A stretch of 64,000 nt of DNA, from the NCBI GenBank assembly GCA_002698425.1, contig NZXU01000092.1, positions 9,465 through 73,464 of the forward strand, read 5' to 3'. The stretch's first letter is position 1. The number at the start of each line of letters is the position of its first letter. Below are positions 1 through 8,868 of the stretch, piece after piece. The position numbers were made by a program, and so were the translations under genes. Below the pieces are notes generated by a model. That model was given only the letters and a program-made list of their open reading frames with translations. It had not been told where the DNA came from and did no database searches. Source of the DNA: Ahrensia sp. (GTDB lineage Bacteria > Pseudomonadota > Alphaproteobacteria > Rhizobiales > Rhizobiaceae).

Positions 1-459
1 TGGGCGCTGCGCTTCCTGATCCTCGGGCTGGCGGTGACGCCCTTGCTGCGGTTCGCGCGCATCAATCTGGTCAAATACCGGCGGGCCCTCGGGCTCATCG
101 CCTTTATCTATGTCGTCCTGCATCTCGGGGTCTATCTGGCGCTCGACAAGCAGTTCTTCTGGGGCGAGATCGGCAAGGACATCATCAAGCGGCCCTACAT
201 CACCATCGGCATGGCGGCCTTCCTGATGCTGGTGCCGCTGGCCGCGACCTCCAACCGCTACTCGATCCGCAAGCTCGGCTCGGCGGGATGGCGCAACCTG
301 CATCGGCTTGTCTATCCGGCGGTGCTCGCCGGCGCGATCCATTACCTGTTGCTGGTCAAGGCCTGGCCGCCGGAGCCGATCATCTATCTGCTCATCGTAC
401 TGGCTCTTCTCGGGATACGGCGGATCAAGCCGGTCCGGCGCACCCGCGCGGCCGCGTGA
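1..459 (+). CDS. msrQ: MsrQ heme-binding membrane subunit (C-terminal part)
   Basis: Only the C-terminal 152 residues are present; the gene enters from the left edge in frame 1. MsrQ (YedZ) is the heme-b membrane partner that passes electrons to the periplasmic methionine-sulfoxide reductase MsrP. The fragment has the family's features: a start resembling VTPLLRFARINLVKYRRALGL, histidines inside membrane helices (VVLHLGVYLAL, WRNLHRLVYP, AIHYLLLVKAW) and the NRYSIRKLG-W-NLHRL signature, ending in a basic tail. msrP would be expected upstream, outside the window. The gene runs convergent to the next gene; a weak hairpin lies between them. Family assignment is firm; completeness cannot be judged. 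Confidence 0.9.
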   Translation, partial: WALRFLILGLAVTPLLRFARINLVKYRRALGLIAFIYVVLHLGVYLALDKQFFWGEIGKDIIKRPYITIGMAAFLMLVPLAATSNRYSIRKLGSAGWRNLHRLVYPAVLAGAIHYLLLVKAWPPEPIIYLLIVLALLGIRRIKPVRRTRAAA

Positions 460-478
460 CAGGGTTGGCGTTGCAGCA

Positions 479-506
479 ATGGCCGGAGAAGGATTTCCCC
501 GGCCAT
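479..506. terminator. Weak hairpin between convergent msrQ and the Gly-rich protein gene
   Basis: ATGGCCGG at 479-486 pairs with CCGGCCAT at 499-506 around a 12-nt loop. There is no T-tract on either side, so this is at best a weak or bidirectional terminator. Confidence 0.3.
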
Positions 507-526
507 CCCATGCAATTCACCGCGAC

Positions 527-1702
527 CTAGCTGTCGGTTTCCTCAGTCGTCGGCGCTTCTGCACCTGCCGTTTCCTCCTCGGCGTCGAGCGCCTCGCGCA
601 TCTGGTCCATCTTGCCATAGGCGTCGTCGACGCCGAGCAGGTCTTTCGCCCAGCCCAGCATTTCCGCGTCGACATAGTCTTCGGTGCCGTATTCGGCGAC
701 GCGGTTCTCGTTTGCCGCCGAGAGAAGGGCCTCGGTCAGGGCTTCGTCGGTGACCTGATCGGCCAGTTGGTCGATCTGCTCTTGCGCAGTTTGGGCCTGC
801 TGCTGCAGGCCGCCGAGCGTCGTTGCCTCCTGGCTGGAAAGCGCCGAATTGATCGCGCCGATCTCGTCCTGGACGTTTTCGGCCTCTTCCGTGCTCAGAG
901 AGGACAGATCCAGGTTTTCCAGGTCGCTCAGGCGGCTTTCGAGGCTGTCGATATCCGGATCGACCGGAGAGAAGCCGTCATAGGTCGTCAAGCCGCCATA
1001 GACGGACGCGACCGTGTCCGCGAAGGCGTCCAGGGCGGGGGCGAGATTGGCCAAGGCTTCCTCGAGGGATTCCGTGGCCTTCTCGTAATTGATCGACGCC
1101 ATCATGTAGGACTGGATCGCGCCGAGACGCGGATCCTTGGCGTTCATATAGGCCATGTAGTTGCGGTTGAGCGAGTTGAGCCCGGCCAGCTTGGCACGGA
1201 AATTCTTCTCCTTGGCGGGCTTTTGATGCGGCGTGGGCACGCTTGCCAGCTGGATCTTCGCGGTCGGCGCCTTGGTCGACGGCTTGCTTCTGGAGGCGGT
1301 CTTCGTCCTGGTTTTCTCGCGGCCGAATGTCAGCCCGAGACCGCCCAGCAGCGACTTGCCGTTGTTCTTGGAAGCCGAGGATTTGGATTTCGCGGACAGG
1401 GCGCCAAACAGGCCGCCGGACTTGCCATGTCCGCCGCCGATGCCTTGACCGTTGCTCCGGCTTCCGGCCGATGCGCTGTTGCCGCCGGCATTACCGCCGC
1501 CTTTTCCGCCCCCGTTACCACCCCCGTTGCCGCCGCCATTGCCTCCTCCGTTGCCGCCACCGTTTCCGTTTCCATTGCCGGCCTGTGCGCTGGCGACGGT
1601 GCCGAAATCGTATCCGGCCGATGACGGAAGATCCGCGATCGCGGTCACGGCGAAAACGATGCTGGTGGTGAGAGCGAGTGCCTTTGTGCGGCGGAGATGC
1701 AT
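527..1702 (-). CDS. Secreted protein with Gly/Asn tandem repeat, function unknown
   Basis: About 391 aa from the start at 1702 (MHLRRTKALALTTSIVFAV); an upstream in-frame ATG at 1732 would add 10 residues. The N-terminus is a Sec signal peptide (basic, then ALALTTSIVFAVTAIA). After it comes a run of NGGG units encoded by a 12-bp tandem repeat, then a Ser/Lys-rich linker (SKSSASKNNGKS). The C-terminal 220 residues are charged and probably helical, with an AKDPRLGAIQSYM-type segment and an acidic tail. I do not recognise a named domain. It looks like an envelope or extracellular structural protein. The repeat number could vary by slippage between strains. Ordinary high-GC codon use. Confidence 0.7.
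   Translation of the reverse strand: MHLRRTKALALTTSIVFAVTAIADLPSSAGYDFGTVASAQAGNGNGNGGGNGGGNGGGNGGGNGGGKGGGNAGGNSASAGSRSNGQGIGGGHGKSGGLFGALSAKSKSSASKNNGKSLLGGLGLTFGREKTRTKTASRSKPSTKAPTAKIQLASVPTPHQKPAKEKNFRAKLAGLNSLNRNYMAYMNAKDPRLGAIQSYMMASINYEKATESLEEALANLAPALDAFADTVASVYGGLTTYDGFSPVDPDIDSLESRLSDLENLDLSSLSTEEAENVQDEIGAINSALSSQEATTLGGLQQQAQTAQEQIDQLADQVTDEALTEALLSAANENRVAEYGTEDYVDAEMLGWAKDLLGVDDAYGKMDQMREALDAEEETAGAEAPTTEETDS
1491..1578. repeat. 12-bp coding minisatellite (NGGG repeat)
   Basis: Degenerate 12-bp units of the form GTTGCCGCCGCC on the plus strand encode Asn-Gly-Gly-Gly on the minus strand, seven or so units with third-position variation. It lies just after the signal peptide of the secreted protein. 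Confidence 0.75.
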
Positions 1703-1823
1703 GAGTCGGTTCCTTGGTTTTATGGTTCCCACGAATCAAAGTTACCCTAGGTAATGGTTTCGGGTGGTTAACGAACAATCAAGGATTTTAACGAGCGGTA
1801 ACGCGCCATCGCCGGCCGGTGCG

Positions 1824-1852
1824 TTGCATCGCGGCATCAAGCGGACTACATG
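1824..1852 (+). promoter_or_regulatory. Candidate promoter of rnpB
   Basis: TTGCAT at 1824-1829, a 17-bp spacer, and TACATG at 1847-1852 (or CTACAT one base earlier) form a sigma-70-like pair. A start 7-8 nt downstream would fall at about 1859, exactly where the P1 stem of the RNA begins. Not tested; inference from spacing and position. Confidence 0.5.
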
Positions 1853-1858
1853 CGGTCC

Positions 1859-2272
1859 ACCAGCCGGCCGGGCGGCCGCGCCCTGCCAGATGCCGAAAGG
1901 CGGCGGGCGAGGAAAGTCCGGGCTCCATGGAGACACGGTGCCGGATAACGTCCGGCGGGGGTGACCCTAGGGAAAGTGCCACAGAAAGCAAACCGCCCCG
2001 CCTGCCTTTCTCGCCGAAACGGCGACGGGAAAGCAGGCGGGGCAAGGGTGAAAGGGTGGGGTAAGAGCCCACCGCATGGCTGGCAACAGGCATGGCATGG
2101 CAAACCCCACCGGGAGCAAGACCGAATAGGGACGGCGCAGGGCTTCGGCCCGATCCTGTTTCCGGGATGCCGTCCGGGTAGGTTGCTAGAGGCGGGCAGC
2201 AATGTCCGTCCCAGAGGAATGGCCGTCACGGTGGCGACACCGTACAGAACCCGGCTTACAGGCCGGCTGGTT
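1859..2272 (+). ncRNA. rnpB: RNase P RNA (class A)
   Basis: The catalytic RNA of RNase P, which matures the 5' ends of tRNAs. Conserved blocks appear in the right order: GAGGAAAGTCCGGGCT at about 1909, CCTAGGGAAAGTGCCACAGAAA at 1965-1986, GGTAAGAGCCCACCG at 2059-2073, AGGAATGGCCGTCACG at about 2216, and ACAGAACCCGGCTTACAGGC near the 3' end. The 5' end CCAGCCGGCC (1860-1869) is complementary to GGCCGGCTGG (2261-2270), closing P1. A T-run at 2271-2276 follows. Ends are estimated from P1 pairing. It lies convergent to the P450 gene, with about 8 nt between them. Confidence 0.95.
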
Positions 2273-2277
2273 TTTTC
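2261..2277 (+). terminator. Terminal T-tract of rnpB
   Basis: The 3' strand of P1 (GGCCGGCTGG) is followed directly by TTTTTTCT at 2271-2278. The stem CCGGCTTACAGGCCGG upstream can serve as the terminator hairpin. Confidence 0.5.
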
Positions 2278-2280
2278 TAT

Positions 2281-3450
2281 TTACGTGTCCCAGACGACCG
2301 GGACGCTTAACGGGCCCCTGAAGGCCCAGCCGACGAAGGGGATGTCGGTTTCGCCGGCAAGGCGGAGGCCCGGAATCCTGCCGAAGAGTTTTGGCAGCGC
2401 CACCTGGGCGATCAACGCTCGCGAAGCCCATGCGCCGGCGCAGAAATGCGGGCCGGCGCCAAACGAGATCGACTGCGACAGATCGCGCGCGATCCGGAAT
2501 TCCTCCGGTTCGTCGAACACCGTCTCGTCACGGTTGCCCGAACCAAACATGAAGAAGAAGCGTTGATCCCGCTTCAGTTCGATGCCGTTGACCCGCGCGT
2601 CACGGGCGATACGGCGCGGCGACATGCCGATGGGCGAGATCCAGCGCGCATATTCCTCGAAAGCGTCGAGCCAGGTTGCTTCACCGCTGCCGATCAGCGC
2701 CATCTGGTCCGGGTGGGCGAGTAGCGCCCAGGCCGACCCGGCGATGGCGTCGCGCGGCTCGTTCTGACCGCCGGAGATCGCCAGCTTGATGTTGGCGCGG
2801 ATCTGGTCATCCGCAAGGCCCGCGCACATCTGGACCGACAGCAGCGAATGATCCGGCGCGGATTTCAATTCGGGAATGCGTTCGTCGATATGCCGGTCGA
2901 TGGAGGCGGTACAGTCATTGCAGCGCGCCTCGACCGCCGGGTCGCCCGCATAGTTCGCGCAGCCGTCGATCATGCCCTGGCTGACCCGGTTCATCTCGGC
3001 GAAGTCCATGTTGGTCAGGCCGGTTATCACCTTGAGCGCCTCGGCGGAGAGCGGCAGAGCGTAGTCTGCGACCAGATCGGCTTGTCCGCGCGATACGAGC
3101 CCGTCGAGAATTCGGTCGGCGGTGCGCTCAAACTCGGCCAGCCAGACATCGCGGACGGTCTTCGGCGAGACGGTTGGAAAGATTGCCCTGCGTTCGACGG
3201 CATGGGCATCGCCATCCTTGCGCATCAGGTTTTCGCCCATCAGGCGGGTCATGAGGCCCTGTGGCTGGTCCGAAGAGAAGATGTCGGTTTTCTTCTCGTT
3301 GGCGAAGATATCGTCGCGGCGCGTCATCACGGTCGCGCCGAGCTGTGGCACGAAGGCTATGGGGCAATCGCGGCGCATGTTTTTAAGGTCGGGATAGGGG
3401 TCGCGCCAAAAGGCGTCGAGATCGATCTCGTAGACCGGTGCCGTAGACAC
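2281..3450 (-). CDS. Cytochrome P450
   Basis: A 389-aa soluble bacterial P450, a heme-thiolate monooxygenase of unknown substrate. The heme-binding loop FGAGPHFCAGAW puts the ligand at Cys337, and the K-helix E-x-x-R is EYAR at 266-269. The I-helix reads SGGQNEPRD (226-234); the usual acid-alcohol pair (Asp/Glu-Thr) is replaced by a variant with no Thr, as in some proteobacterial subfamilies, which may change oxygen activation. No ferredoxin or reductase gene lies next to it, so redox partners are probably shared. Start ATG at 3450. Substrate cannot be inferred from context. Confidence 0.92.
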   Translation of the reverse strand: MSTAPVYEIDLDAFWRDPYPDLKNMRRDCPIAFVPQLGATVMTRRDDIFANEKKTDIFSSDQPQGLMTRLMGENLMRKDGDAHAVERRAIFPTVSPKTVRDVWLAEFERTADRILDGLVSRGQADLVADYALPLSAEALKVITGLTNMDFAEMNRVSQGMIDGCANYAGDPAVEARCNDCTASIDRHIDERIPELKSAPDHSLLSVQMCAGLADDQIRANIKLAISGGQNEPRDAIAGSAWALLAHPDQMALIGSGEATWLDAFEEYARWISPIGMSPRRIARDARVNGIELKRDQRFFFMFGSGNRDETVFDEPEEFRIARDLSQSISFGAGPHFCAGAWASRALIAQVALPKLFGRIPGLRLAGETDIPFVGWAFRGPLSVPVVWDT

Positions 3451-3616
3451 TGAACTCCTCCCAGGTTCGCGTGATCCGCATCGGATGCCGGGCGGACGTG
3501 ACTGTCAAGCCGCCGAATTCGGCCTCCTCAACGGTTCCTTAAGGTTAATGCGGACATAATGATCCATGCCCGCACTGTGCGCGGCTTCGGCGGCGAATGC
3601 GGAATGTGTGTCTTGC

Positions 3617-3651
3617 TCCCATTGATTCCCAAGCTTGCCCATGTTATCCCA
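3617..3651 (-). promoter_or_regulatory. MraZ operator: four TGGGN boxes at 10-bp spacing
   Basis: On the plus strand TCCCA (3617-3621), TCCCA (3627-3631), GCCCA (3637-3641) and TCCCA (3647-3651) recur exactly every 10 bp. On the minus strand these are four direct TGGGN boxes separated by 5 nt, the published recognition pattern of the dcw repressor MraZ. They lie 227 bp before the mraZ start codon. A weak promoter-like pair, TTGATT (3622-3627) and TATCCC (3645-3650) 17 bp apart, is embedded in them, and so is a GANTC site (3624-3628). Confidence 0.8.
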
Positions 3652-3877
3652 GAAAGACGAAATTCGAACCGGGCAGGATTGCCTCCTCCATCAGGAATTG
3701 CACGCCGCTCGCAAGGGCCGGGCGAAGCGGGGCTCCTCGTCCCGCGCGGCGCCCTTCGTCCTCTACACGGCGCTTCTCGATGGTCGGCGCGAGGTGAAAC
3801 CGCCCTGCGCGGCGCGATAAACGGAAAGTCTTTGTCGATGGCTTCGGGACGGGCCTTCAGCGGGACGGAAGCGGCGG
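3652..3877 (+). promoter_or_regulatory. Long mraZ leader region
   Basis: About 225 bp between the MraZ boxes and the mraZ start has no convincing gene; an open frame reads through it into rsmH but without coding character. If transcription starts near 3657, the mRNA has a 200-nt leader. In Rhodobacter such a dcw leader yields the sRNA UpsM, but no clear terminator hairpin was found here. mraZ has a Shine-Dalgarno-like GGAAG (about 3867-3871) before its GTG. Confidence 0.3.
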
Positions 3878-4327
3878 GTGTTTGGCGTGGACCGGTTTCT
3901 GTCGAATGCGGTCAACAGGATCGATTCAAAGGGTCGGGTCTCGGTACCCGCCCTGTTCCGCAATGTGCTGCAGCGGCGTGGGCTGGGGGAGCTCTACGCG
4001 CTGCAGGCCATCGACATGCCGGCGATCGATGCCGGCGGTATGGACCTGCTGGAGCGCTACGAGACGCGCCTGGCGCAGGACGATCCGTTCCTGCGTACAT
4101 CCGACGACATGTCGATCTTCTGTCACGGGGATGGCGCTTTCCTGAAACCCGATGCGGAGGGCCGGATCAGCGTGACGGATTTCATCCGCGATCATACCGG
4201 GATCACCGACGAGGTCGCCTTTGTCGGGCGCGGCCATTTCTTCCAGATGTGGGAGCCGGAACGCTTCCGGGCGTTTCGCGAAGAGGTACGGGCGCGTCTG
4301 CGCGCTCAACGCGAGGCGCAGGCGTGA
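3878..4327 (+). CDS. mraZ: MraZ, dcw cluster transcriptional regulator
   Basis: A 149-aa protein with two SpoVT/AbrB-like halves: [17 protein letters not shown] near residues 12-28 and [19 protein letters not shown] near 88-106, each the DxxGRxxxP/F DNA-binding signature. MraZ assembles as a ring and represses the mra promoter through TGGGN direct repeats; four such boxes stand upstream. GTG start at 3878. First gene of the dcw operon; its TGA overlaps the GTG of rsmH, so translation is probably coupled. Confidence 0.95.
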   Translation: MFGVDRFLSNAVNRIDSKGRVSVPALFRNVLQRRGLGELYALQAIDMPAIDAGGMDLLERYETRLAQDDPFLRTSDDMSIFCHGDGAFLKPDAEGRISVTDFIRDHTGITDEVAFVGRGHFFQMWEPERFRAFREEVRARLRAQREAQA

Positions 4328-5328
4328 ACGGGGACCGCCACATTCCGGTCATGCTCGACGAGGTCGTCGCGGCGCTGAAGCCGGCCGCTGGCGAGCACGT
4401 GGTCGACGGCACCTTCGGCGCGGGCGGCTATTCGCGCGCGCTCCTGGAACGCGGCGCCCGTGTCAGCGGTTTCGACCAGGATCCGGATGTCATCCGCGAT
4501 GCTCAGCCGATGCTGGCCGAATTCGAGGGGCGGCTGGACCTGATCCATGCGCCGTTCTCTCACATGGACGAGCATTTCGACGAGGCGAGCATCGACGGGG
4601 TCGTGCTCGATATCGGCGTTTCGTCGATGCAGATCGACCAGGCGGAGCGCGGCTTCTCGTTCCAGAAGGACGGGCCGCTCGACATGCGCATGGCGCAGTC
4701 GGGGCTGAGCGCCGCGGATGTGGTCAATAATTTCGCCGTATCCGATCTGACGCGCATTGTCGGTATTCTGGGCGAGGAGCGCCATGCAGGCCGTGTCGCC
4801 CGTGCGATCGAGAGGGAGCGCGCGCTCGGGCCGATCGAGACCACGAGGCATCTGGCGAAGGTCGTCGAGAAGGCGGTCGGGCGCGGGCCGAAGGACAAGA
4901 TCCACCCGGCGACGCGGACCTTCCAGGGGCTTCGAATCTTCGTCAATGACGAACTCGGCGAACTCGGCCGGGCGCTGTTCGCCGCCGAGCGCATTCTGAA
5001 GCCGGGCGGTCGACTTGTCGTCGTTACCTTCCATTCGCTCGAAGACCGGATCGTCAAGCGCTTCTTCCAGGATCGCTTCGGCGGCACCGGCGGTTCCCGG
5101 CACATGCCGGAGGTCTCGGCCACGCCGGCGACGTTCCGTGCCGAGGGCAAGGCAATGATCAAGGCGTCCGACGCCGAGGCAGAGCGCAATCCGCGCGCCC
5201 GTTCGGCGAAGTTGAGGGCGGGCATTCGAACCGCCGTCGCGGCGCAGCCGGCCGATATGGCGCTGTTCGGCTTGCCGGACCTGCCGTGGCCGAAACGCAA
5301 AGGCGAGACAGGGAGAAGGATATCATGA
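4324..5328 (+). CDS. rsmH: 16S rRNA (cytosine-1402-N4)-methyltransferase RsmH
   Basis: A 334-aa enzyme that methylates C1402 of 16S rRNA in the decoding centre, using SAM. It begins [15 protein letters not shown]; the SAM pocket [12 protein letters not shown] follows at about 26-37. [47 protein letters not shown] and [14 protein letters not shown] are all family signatures. GTG start at 4324 overlaps the mraZ stop (GTGA). A much longer open frame begins at 3559, but residues before 4324 do not resemble the family. Its TGA overlaps the ATG of ftsL. Confidence 0.96.
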   Translation: MNGDRHIPVMLDEVVAALKPAAGEHVVDGTFGAGGYSRALLERGARVSGFDQDPDVIRDAQPMLAEFEGRLDLIHAPFSHMDEHFDEASIDGVVLDIGVSSMQIDQAERGFSFQKDGPLDMRMAQSGLSAADVVNNFAVSDLTRIVGILGEERHAGRVARAIERERALGPIETTRHLAKVVEKAVGRGPKDKIHPATRTFQGLRIFVNDELGELGRALFAAERILKPGGRLVVVTFHSLEDRIVKRFFQDRFGGTGGSRHMPEVSATPATFRAEGKAMIKASDAEAERNPRARSAKLRAGIRTAVAAQPADMALFGLPDLPWPKRKGETGRRIS

Positions 5329-5696
5329 TCCGGATCGTCAATATCGTGCTCGTCGTACTGATGCTGGGCGCGGCAACATGGACCTATGCCGTCAAGCATC
5401 GGGCCGAGCGCAATGTCGCCGAGATCAACGAGCTCGAGCGGCGCATCAAGCTCGAAAAAGAATCGATCGACCTGCTGCAGGCGGACTGGGCCTATCTCAG
5501 CCAGCCCTCGCGGCTGAAAACGCTGGCCGACCAATATGGCGAGCAATTGCAGCTTCAGCAGACCGAACCGCAGCAGATCGTCCATCCGAACGAACTGCCG
5601 GCCGCGCCAGAAATTCCTCAGAATGACGGGATCGCCGACATCATCGCCAGCCAGATGCCGGACCAGCTGACCACCGGCAGCGTGGAGGGCAACTGA
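5325..5696 (+). CDS. ftsL: Cell division protein FtsL
   Basis: A 123-aa bitopic membrane protein of the FtsQLB subcomplex. It has a short cytoplasmic end, one TM helix ([22 protein letters not shown], about 3-24) and a periplasmic coiled coil ([31 protein letters not shown]), then the conserved [14 protein letters not shown] motif. Start ATG at 5325 (overlap ATGA with rsmH) is preferred over the upstream ATG at 5286 because GGGAGAAGGA lies 5 nt before it and the TM then starts properly. Called from position and architecture; FtsL sequence is poorly conserved. Confidence 0.92.
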   Translation: MIRIVNIVLVVLMLGAATWTYAVKHRAERNVAEINELERRIKLEKESIDLLQADWAYLSQPSRLKTLADQYGEQLQLQQTEPQQIVHPNELPAAPEIPQNDGIADIIASQMPDQLTTGSVEGN

Positions 5697-7363
5697 TGAA
5701 AGCCGCCCAAGCATCGACACATGCCCGTCCGGTGTCCCGCAGCAAGTCGCGGATGGTCATCGCCATCGCCTGCTTCTTTGGCGTCTATGCCGTGATCGGC
5801 GGGCGTCTGGTGCAATATGGTCTGGCGACTGTCGACCAGGGGCAGCATTTCGCCGCGACCGACCGCAGCCTCGCCTCGCGGCCGGATATTGTCGATCGTA
5901 ACGGCGACGTGCTGGCGACGGACATCCATGTCGCCTCGCTCTATGGCGAGCCGCGCCGCATCGTCGATGCCGACGAAGCCGTAGAGGCGCTCTCCTCCGT
6001 CCTCCCGGATGTCGACTACAAGGAATGGCACCGGAAACTGTCGTCGGGGGCTGGATTCGTCTGGCTCCGGCGCGAATTGACGCCGCGCCAGCAGGCCGAT
6101 GTCCTGGCGCTCGGCATTCCCGGCCTCGGTTTCCGCACCGAGAAACGCCGCTTCTATCCGGGCGGGCCGCTTGCGTCGCATATTCTCGGGCTCGTCAATA
6201 TCGACAATGCCGGCATTGCGGGGCTGGAAAAATATATCGACGACCAGGGCCTCGGCACCATGCAGGATCTCGGTCTCGACGTGGCGACCGATCTTGCTCC
6301 GGTGAAACTGTCGCTCGATGCGCGCGTGCAATATATCGTGCGTGACGAACTGAACCACGCGCTTGACCTTTACCAGGCGATCGCCGCGGGCGCCGTCGTG
6401 CTGAATGTCAGGACCGGCGAGGTTGTGGCGATGGCGTCGCTGCCGGACTATGATCCGAACAACCCGTTCAACGCGCTCGACAAGGACCGGCTGAACCGCA
6501 TGTCGGGCGGCGTTTTCGAGATGGGCTCGACCTTCAAGAGCTTCACGACCGCGATGGCGCTCGACTCGGGCATGGTCAACATGAACTCCCGGGTCGATAC
6601 GCGACCGTTCCGCGTGGCCGGCTACACGATCAAGGAATTCCACAACAAGGGCAGCTCGCTCACCGTTCCGGAAATCTTCAAATATTCCTCGAATGTCGGC
6701 TCGGCGCGGGAGGCGGACATGGTCGGTGTCGAGGGGCACAAGGCGTTCCTGACCCGGCTCGGCCTGCTCAGCCGGCTGGACACGGAACTGCCCGAGGTCG
6801 CCACTCCGACCCAGCCACAGGAATGGAAGAAGATCAACTCGATGACGATCTCCTTCGGACACGGAGTCGCGACGACACCCCTGAACACGGCGGTCGCCGC
6901 GGCCGCGTTGATGAATGGCGGCTGGCTGATCCCGCCAACCTTCCTGCCGCGCAGCGCGGCGGAGGCGCAAGGCCTCGCCAAACGCGTGATCTCCGAACAG
7001 ACCAGCGACAACATGCGCGAACTGTTCGATCTCAACGGCGCCCATGGATCGGGACGGCAGGCGCTGGTGGAGGGGTACGACGTCGGCGGCAAGACCGGGA
7101 CGGCGGAAAAGGTGATCAACGGCCGCTATGTCGGCAACAAGCGCTTCAACGCCTATCTCGCCTCCTTCCCGATCAGGGACCCGGAATATATCGTGCTGGT
7201 CGTCGTGGACGACCCCAAGCCGGTGCCGGGATCGGGGCAGGGCGCGACAGCGGCCTCCAACGCCGCGCCGACCGCGGGCGCGATCATCCGCCGCGCCGCG
7301 CCGCTGCTGGGCCTCACTCCGGAATTCGGCAAGGGCGATGACGCCTTGCTCGTGTCGTATTGA
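5696..7363 (+). CDS. ftsI: Peptidoglycan D,D-transpeptidase FtsI (PBP3)
   Basis: A 555-aa class B penicillin-binding protein that crosslinks septal peptidoglycan together with FtsW. It has one N-terminal TM (VIAIACFFGVYAVIGGRLV, 21-39), a dimerisation domain, then the transpeptidase domain with S278-T-F-K281 (nucleophile), S331-S-N333 and K466-T-G468. The start overlaps the ftsL stop by one base (TGATG). The gap to murE is 47 nt. All catalytic motifs are intact. Confidence 0.97.
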   Translation: MKAAQASTHARPVSRSKSRMVIAIACFFGVYAVIGGRLVQYGLATVDQGQHFAATDRSLASRPDIVDRNGDVLATDIHVASLYGEPRRIVDADEAVEALSSVLPDVDYKEWHRKLSSGAGFVWLRRELTPRQQADVLALGIPGLGFRTEKRRFYPGGPLASHILGLVNIDNAGIAGLEKYIDDQGLGTMQDLGLDVATDLAPVKLSLDARVQYIVRDELNHALDLYQAIAAGAVVLNVRTGEVVAMASLPDYDPNNPFNALDKDRLNRMSGGVFEMGSTFKSFTTAMALDSGMVNMNSRVDTRPFRVAGYTIKEFHNKGSSLTVPEIFKYSSNVGSAREADMVGVEGHKAFLTRLGLLSRLDTELPEVATPTQPQEWKKINSMTISFGHGVATTPLNTAVAAAALMNGGWLIPPTFLPRSAAEAQGLAKRVISEQTSDNMRELFDLNGAHGSGRQALVEGYDVGGKTGTAEKVINGRYVGNKRFNAYLASFPIRDPEYIVLVVVDDPKPVPGSGQGATAASNAAPTAGAIIRRAAPLLGLTPEFGKGDDALLVSY

Positions 7364-7410
7364 CGTTTAAACAGGCGTAGGGAAACGAATCGGAGAGAAC
7401 CGGGCTCACT

Positions 7411-8868
7411 ATGCGTTTGCAGGATCTGGACGGACTTTCATTTGCAAACGCCGCAACGTCGCCGGCCGAATTAGACTTTTCGGGCGTGACCGCGGATTCC
7501 CGCAAGGTCGTGCCGGGCGATCTCTTTGTCGCCCTTGCCGGCTCGAAGGCCGATGGCGCGGCCTATGCGAAATCCGCCGAGGATGCCGGCGCGGTCGCTG
7601 TTCTGTGCGGAACGGATGCGGATGTCGGTGTGGTCTCGGTTCCGGTGATCCGTTCGGACGATCCGCGCCGGGCGCTTGCCCTGATCGCGGCGAAACTCTA
7701 CGCACCGCAACCCGGGACCGTCGTCGCGGTGACCGGCACGGCGGGAAAGACCTCCGTCGCGGCATTCACGCGCCAGATCTACGCCCATGCGGGGCAAAAC
7801 GCGGCCAGTCTCGGCACCACCGGCGTCGTCTCGCCAAAACTGACGATCGCGGATTCGCTGACGACACCCGATCCGGTGATGCTGCACACGATCCTGCGCG
7901 ATCTTGCTCGCCTCGGCACGACGCATGCCGCGATGGAAGCGTCGAGCCATGGCCTCGACCAGCGGCGTCTGGACGGCGTGAAGCTCGCAGCTGGCGGGTT
8001 CACCAATCTCGGCCGCGATCACATGGACTATCACCCGACGGTGGATGACTATCTCGCGGCGAAGATGCGCCTGTTCGACACGCTTCTGGAAAAAGGACAG
8101 CCCGCAGTGATCTACGCGGACGACATCTATTCCGGGCAGGCCATCGAAAAGGCCACGCAAGCCGGTCTCGATGTCCTGACCGTCGGGCGCAAGGGCGATT
8201 TCATTTCGCTGAAGCGGGTCGAGCACGAGCGCTACCGGCAGGTGCTCGAACTCGTGCATGATCGGGAAACCTATCGCGTGGAACTGCCGCTGGCCGGCGA
8301 CTTCCAGGTCGCCAATGCGCTGGTCGCCGCAGGGCTGGCCATCGCAACCGGCATCGCGCCCGCGTCTGCATTCGCGGCGCTGGAAAAACTGCAAGGCGCG
8401 CCGGGGCGGCTCGATCTCGTGGCGCATCTGGACAATGGCGCGCTCGTCTATGTTGATTACGCCCACAAGCCGGAAGCGTTGGAACAGGTGCTTCTTTCGG
8501 TCAGGCCCTTTACCTCCGGCGAGATCGTCGTGGTCTTCGGCGCTGGCGGTGACCGCGATCCGGGCAAGCGGCCGATCATGGGCGGGATCGCGCACCGTCT
8601 TGCCGACAGGGTCTATGTGACCGACGACAATCCGCGTTCGGAAGATCCCGCGACGATCCGCGCCGCGATCCTCGAGACCGCGCCCGGCGCGGTGGAAATC
8701 GGCGACCGACGCGAGGCGATCCGAACCGCGATCGCATCGCTGCAGCGCGGCGATACGCTGATCATCGCGGGCAAGGGACACGAGACCGGCCAGACCGCGA
8801 AGGGCGTGACGGTGCATTTCTCCGACCACGAGGAAGCGCGGGCGGCAATCGGCGGAGCGGCGGCGTGA
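7411..8868 (+). CDS. murE: UDP-MurNAc-tripeptide synthetase MurE (meso-DAP adding)
   Basis: A 485-aa ATP-dependent ligase adding the third stem-peptide residue to UDP-MurNAc-L-Ala-D-Glu in the cytoplasm. The ATP loop GTAGKTS is at 109-115, the carbamoylated-Lys region near 220, and the substrate-selecting motif D406-N-P-R409, which specifies meso-diaminopimelate rather than lysine. Start ATG at 7411. Its TGA overlaps the GTG of murF. Confidence 0.97.
   Translation: MRLQDLDGLSFANAATSPAELDFSGVTADSRKVVPGDLFVALAGSKADGAAYAKSAEDAGAVAVLCGTDADVGVVSVPVIRSDDPRRALALIAAKLYAPQPGTVVAVTGTAGKTSVAAFTRQIYAHAGQNAASLGTTGVVSPKLTIADSLTTPDPVMLHTILRDLARLGTTHAAMEASSHGLDQRRLDGVKLAAGGFTNLGRDHMDYHPTVDDYLAAKMRLFDTLLEKGQPAVIYADDIYSGQAIEKATQAGLDVLTVGRKGDFISLKRVEHERYRQVLELVHDRETYRVELPLAGDFQVANALVAAGLAIATGIAPASAFAALEKLQGAPGRLDLVAHLDNGALVYVDYAHKPEALEQVLLSVRPFTSGEIVVVFGAGGDRDPGKRPIMGGIAHRLADRVYVTDDNPRSEDPATIRAAILETAPGAVEIGDRREAIRTAIASLQRGDTLIIAGKGHETGQTAKGVTVHFSDHEEARAAIGGAAA

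Noticed and set aside
308..1624. 438-codon plus-strand frame
   Set aside because: Antisense to the secreted Gly/Asn-repeat protein, which has a signal peptide and repeat structure; the plus-strand product has neither.
3652..3877. UpsM-like sRNA from the dcw leader
   Set aside because: The idea fits the long leader, but no hairpin with T-tract or other RNA feature was found, so it is not listed as an RNA gene.
3559..4323. N-terminal extension of rsmH by 255 residues
   Set aside because: The extension spans the mraZ operator and mraZ itself in another frame; RsmH proteins begin at the HIPVMLDEV segment.
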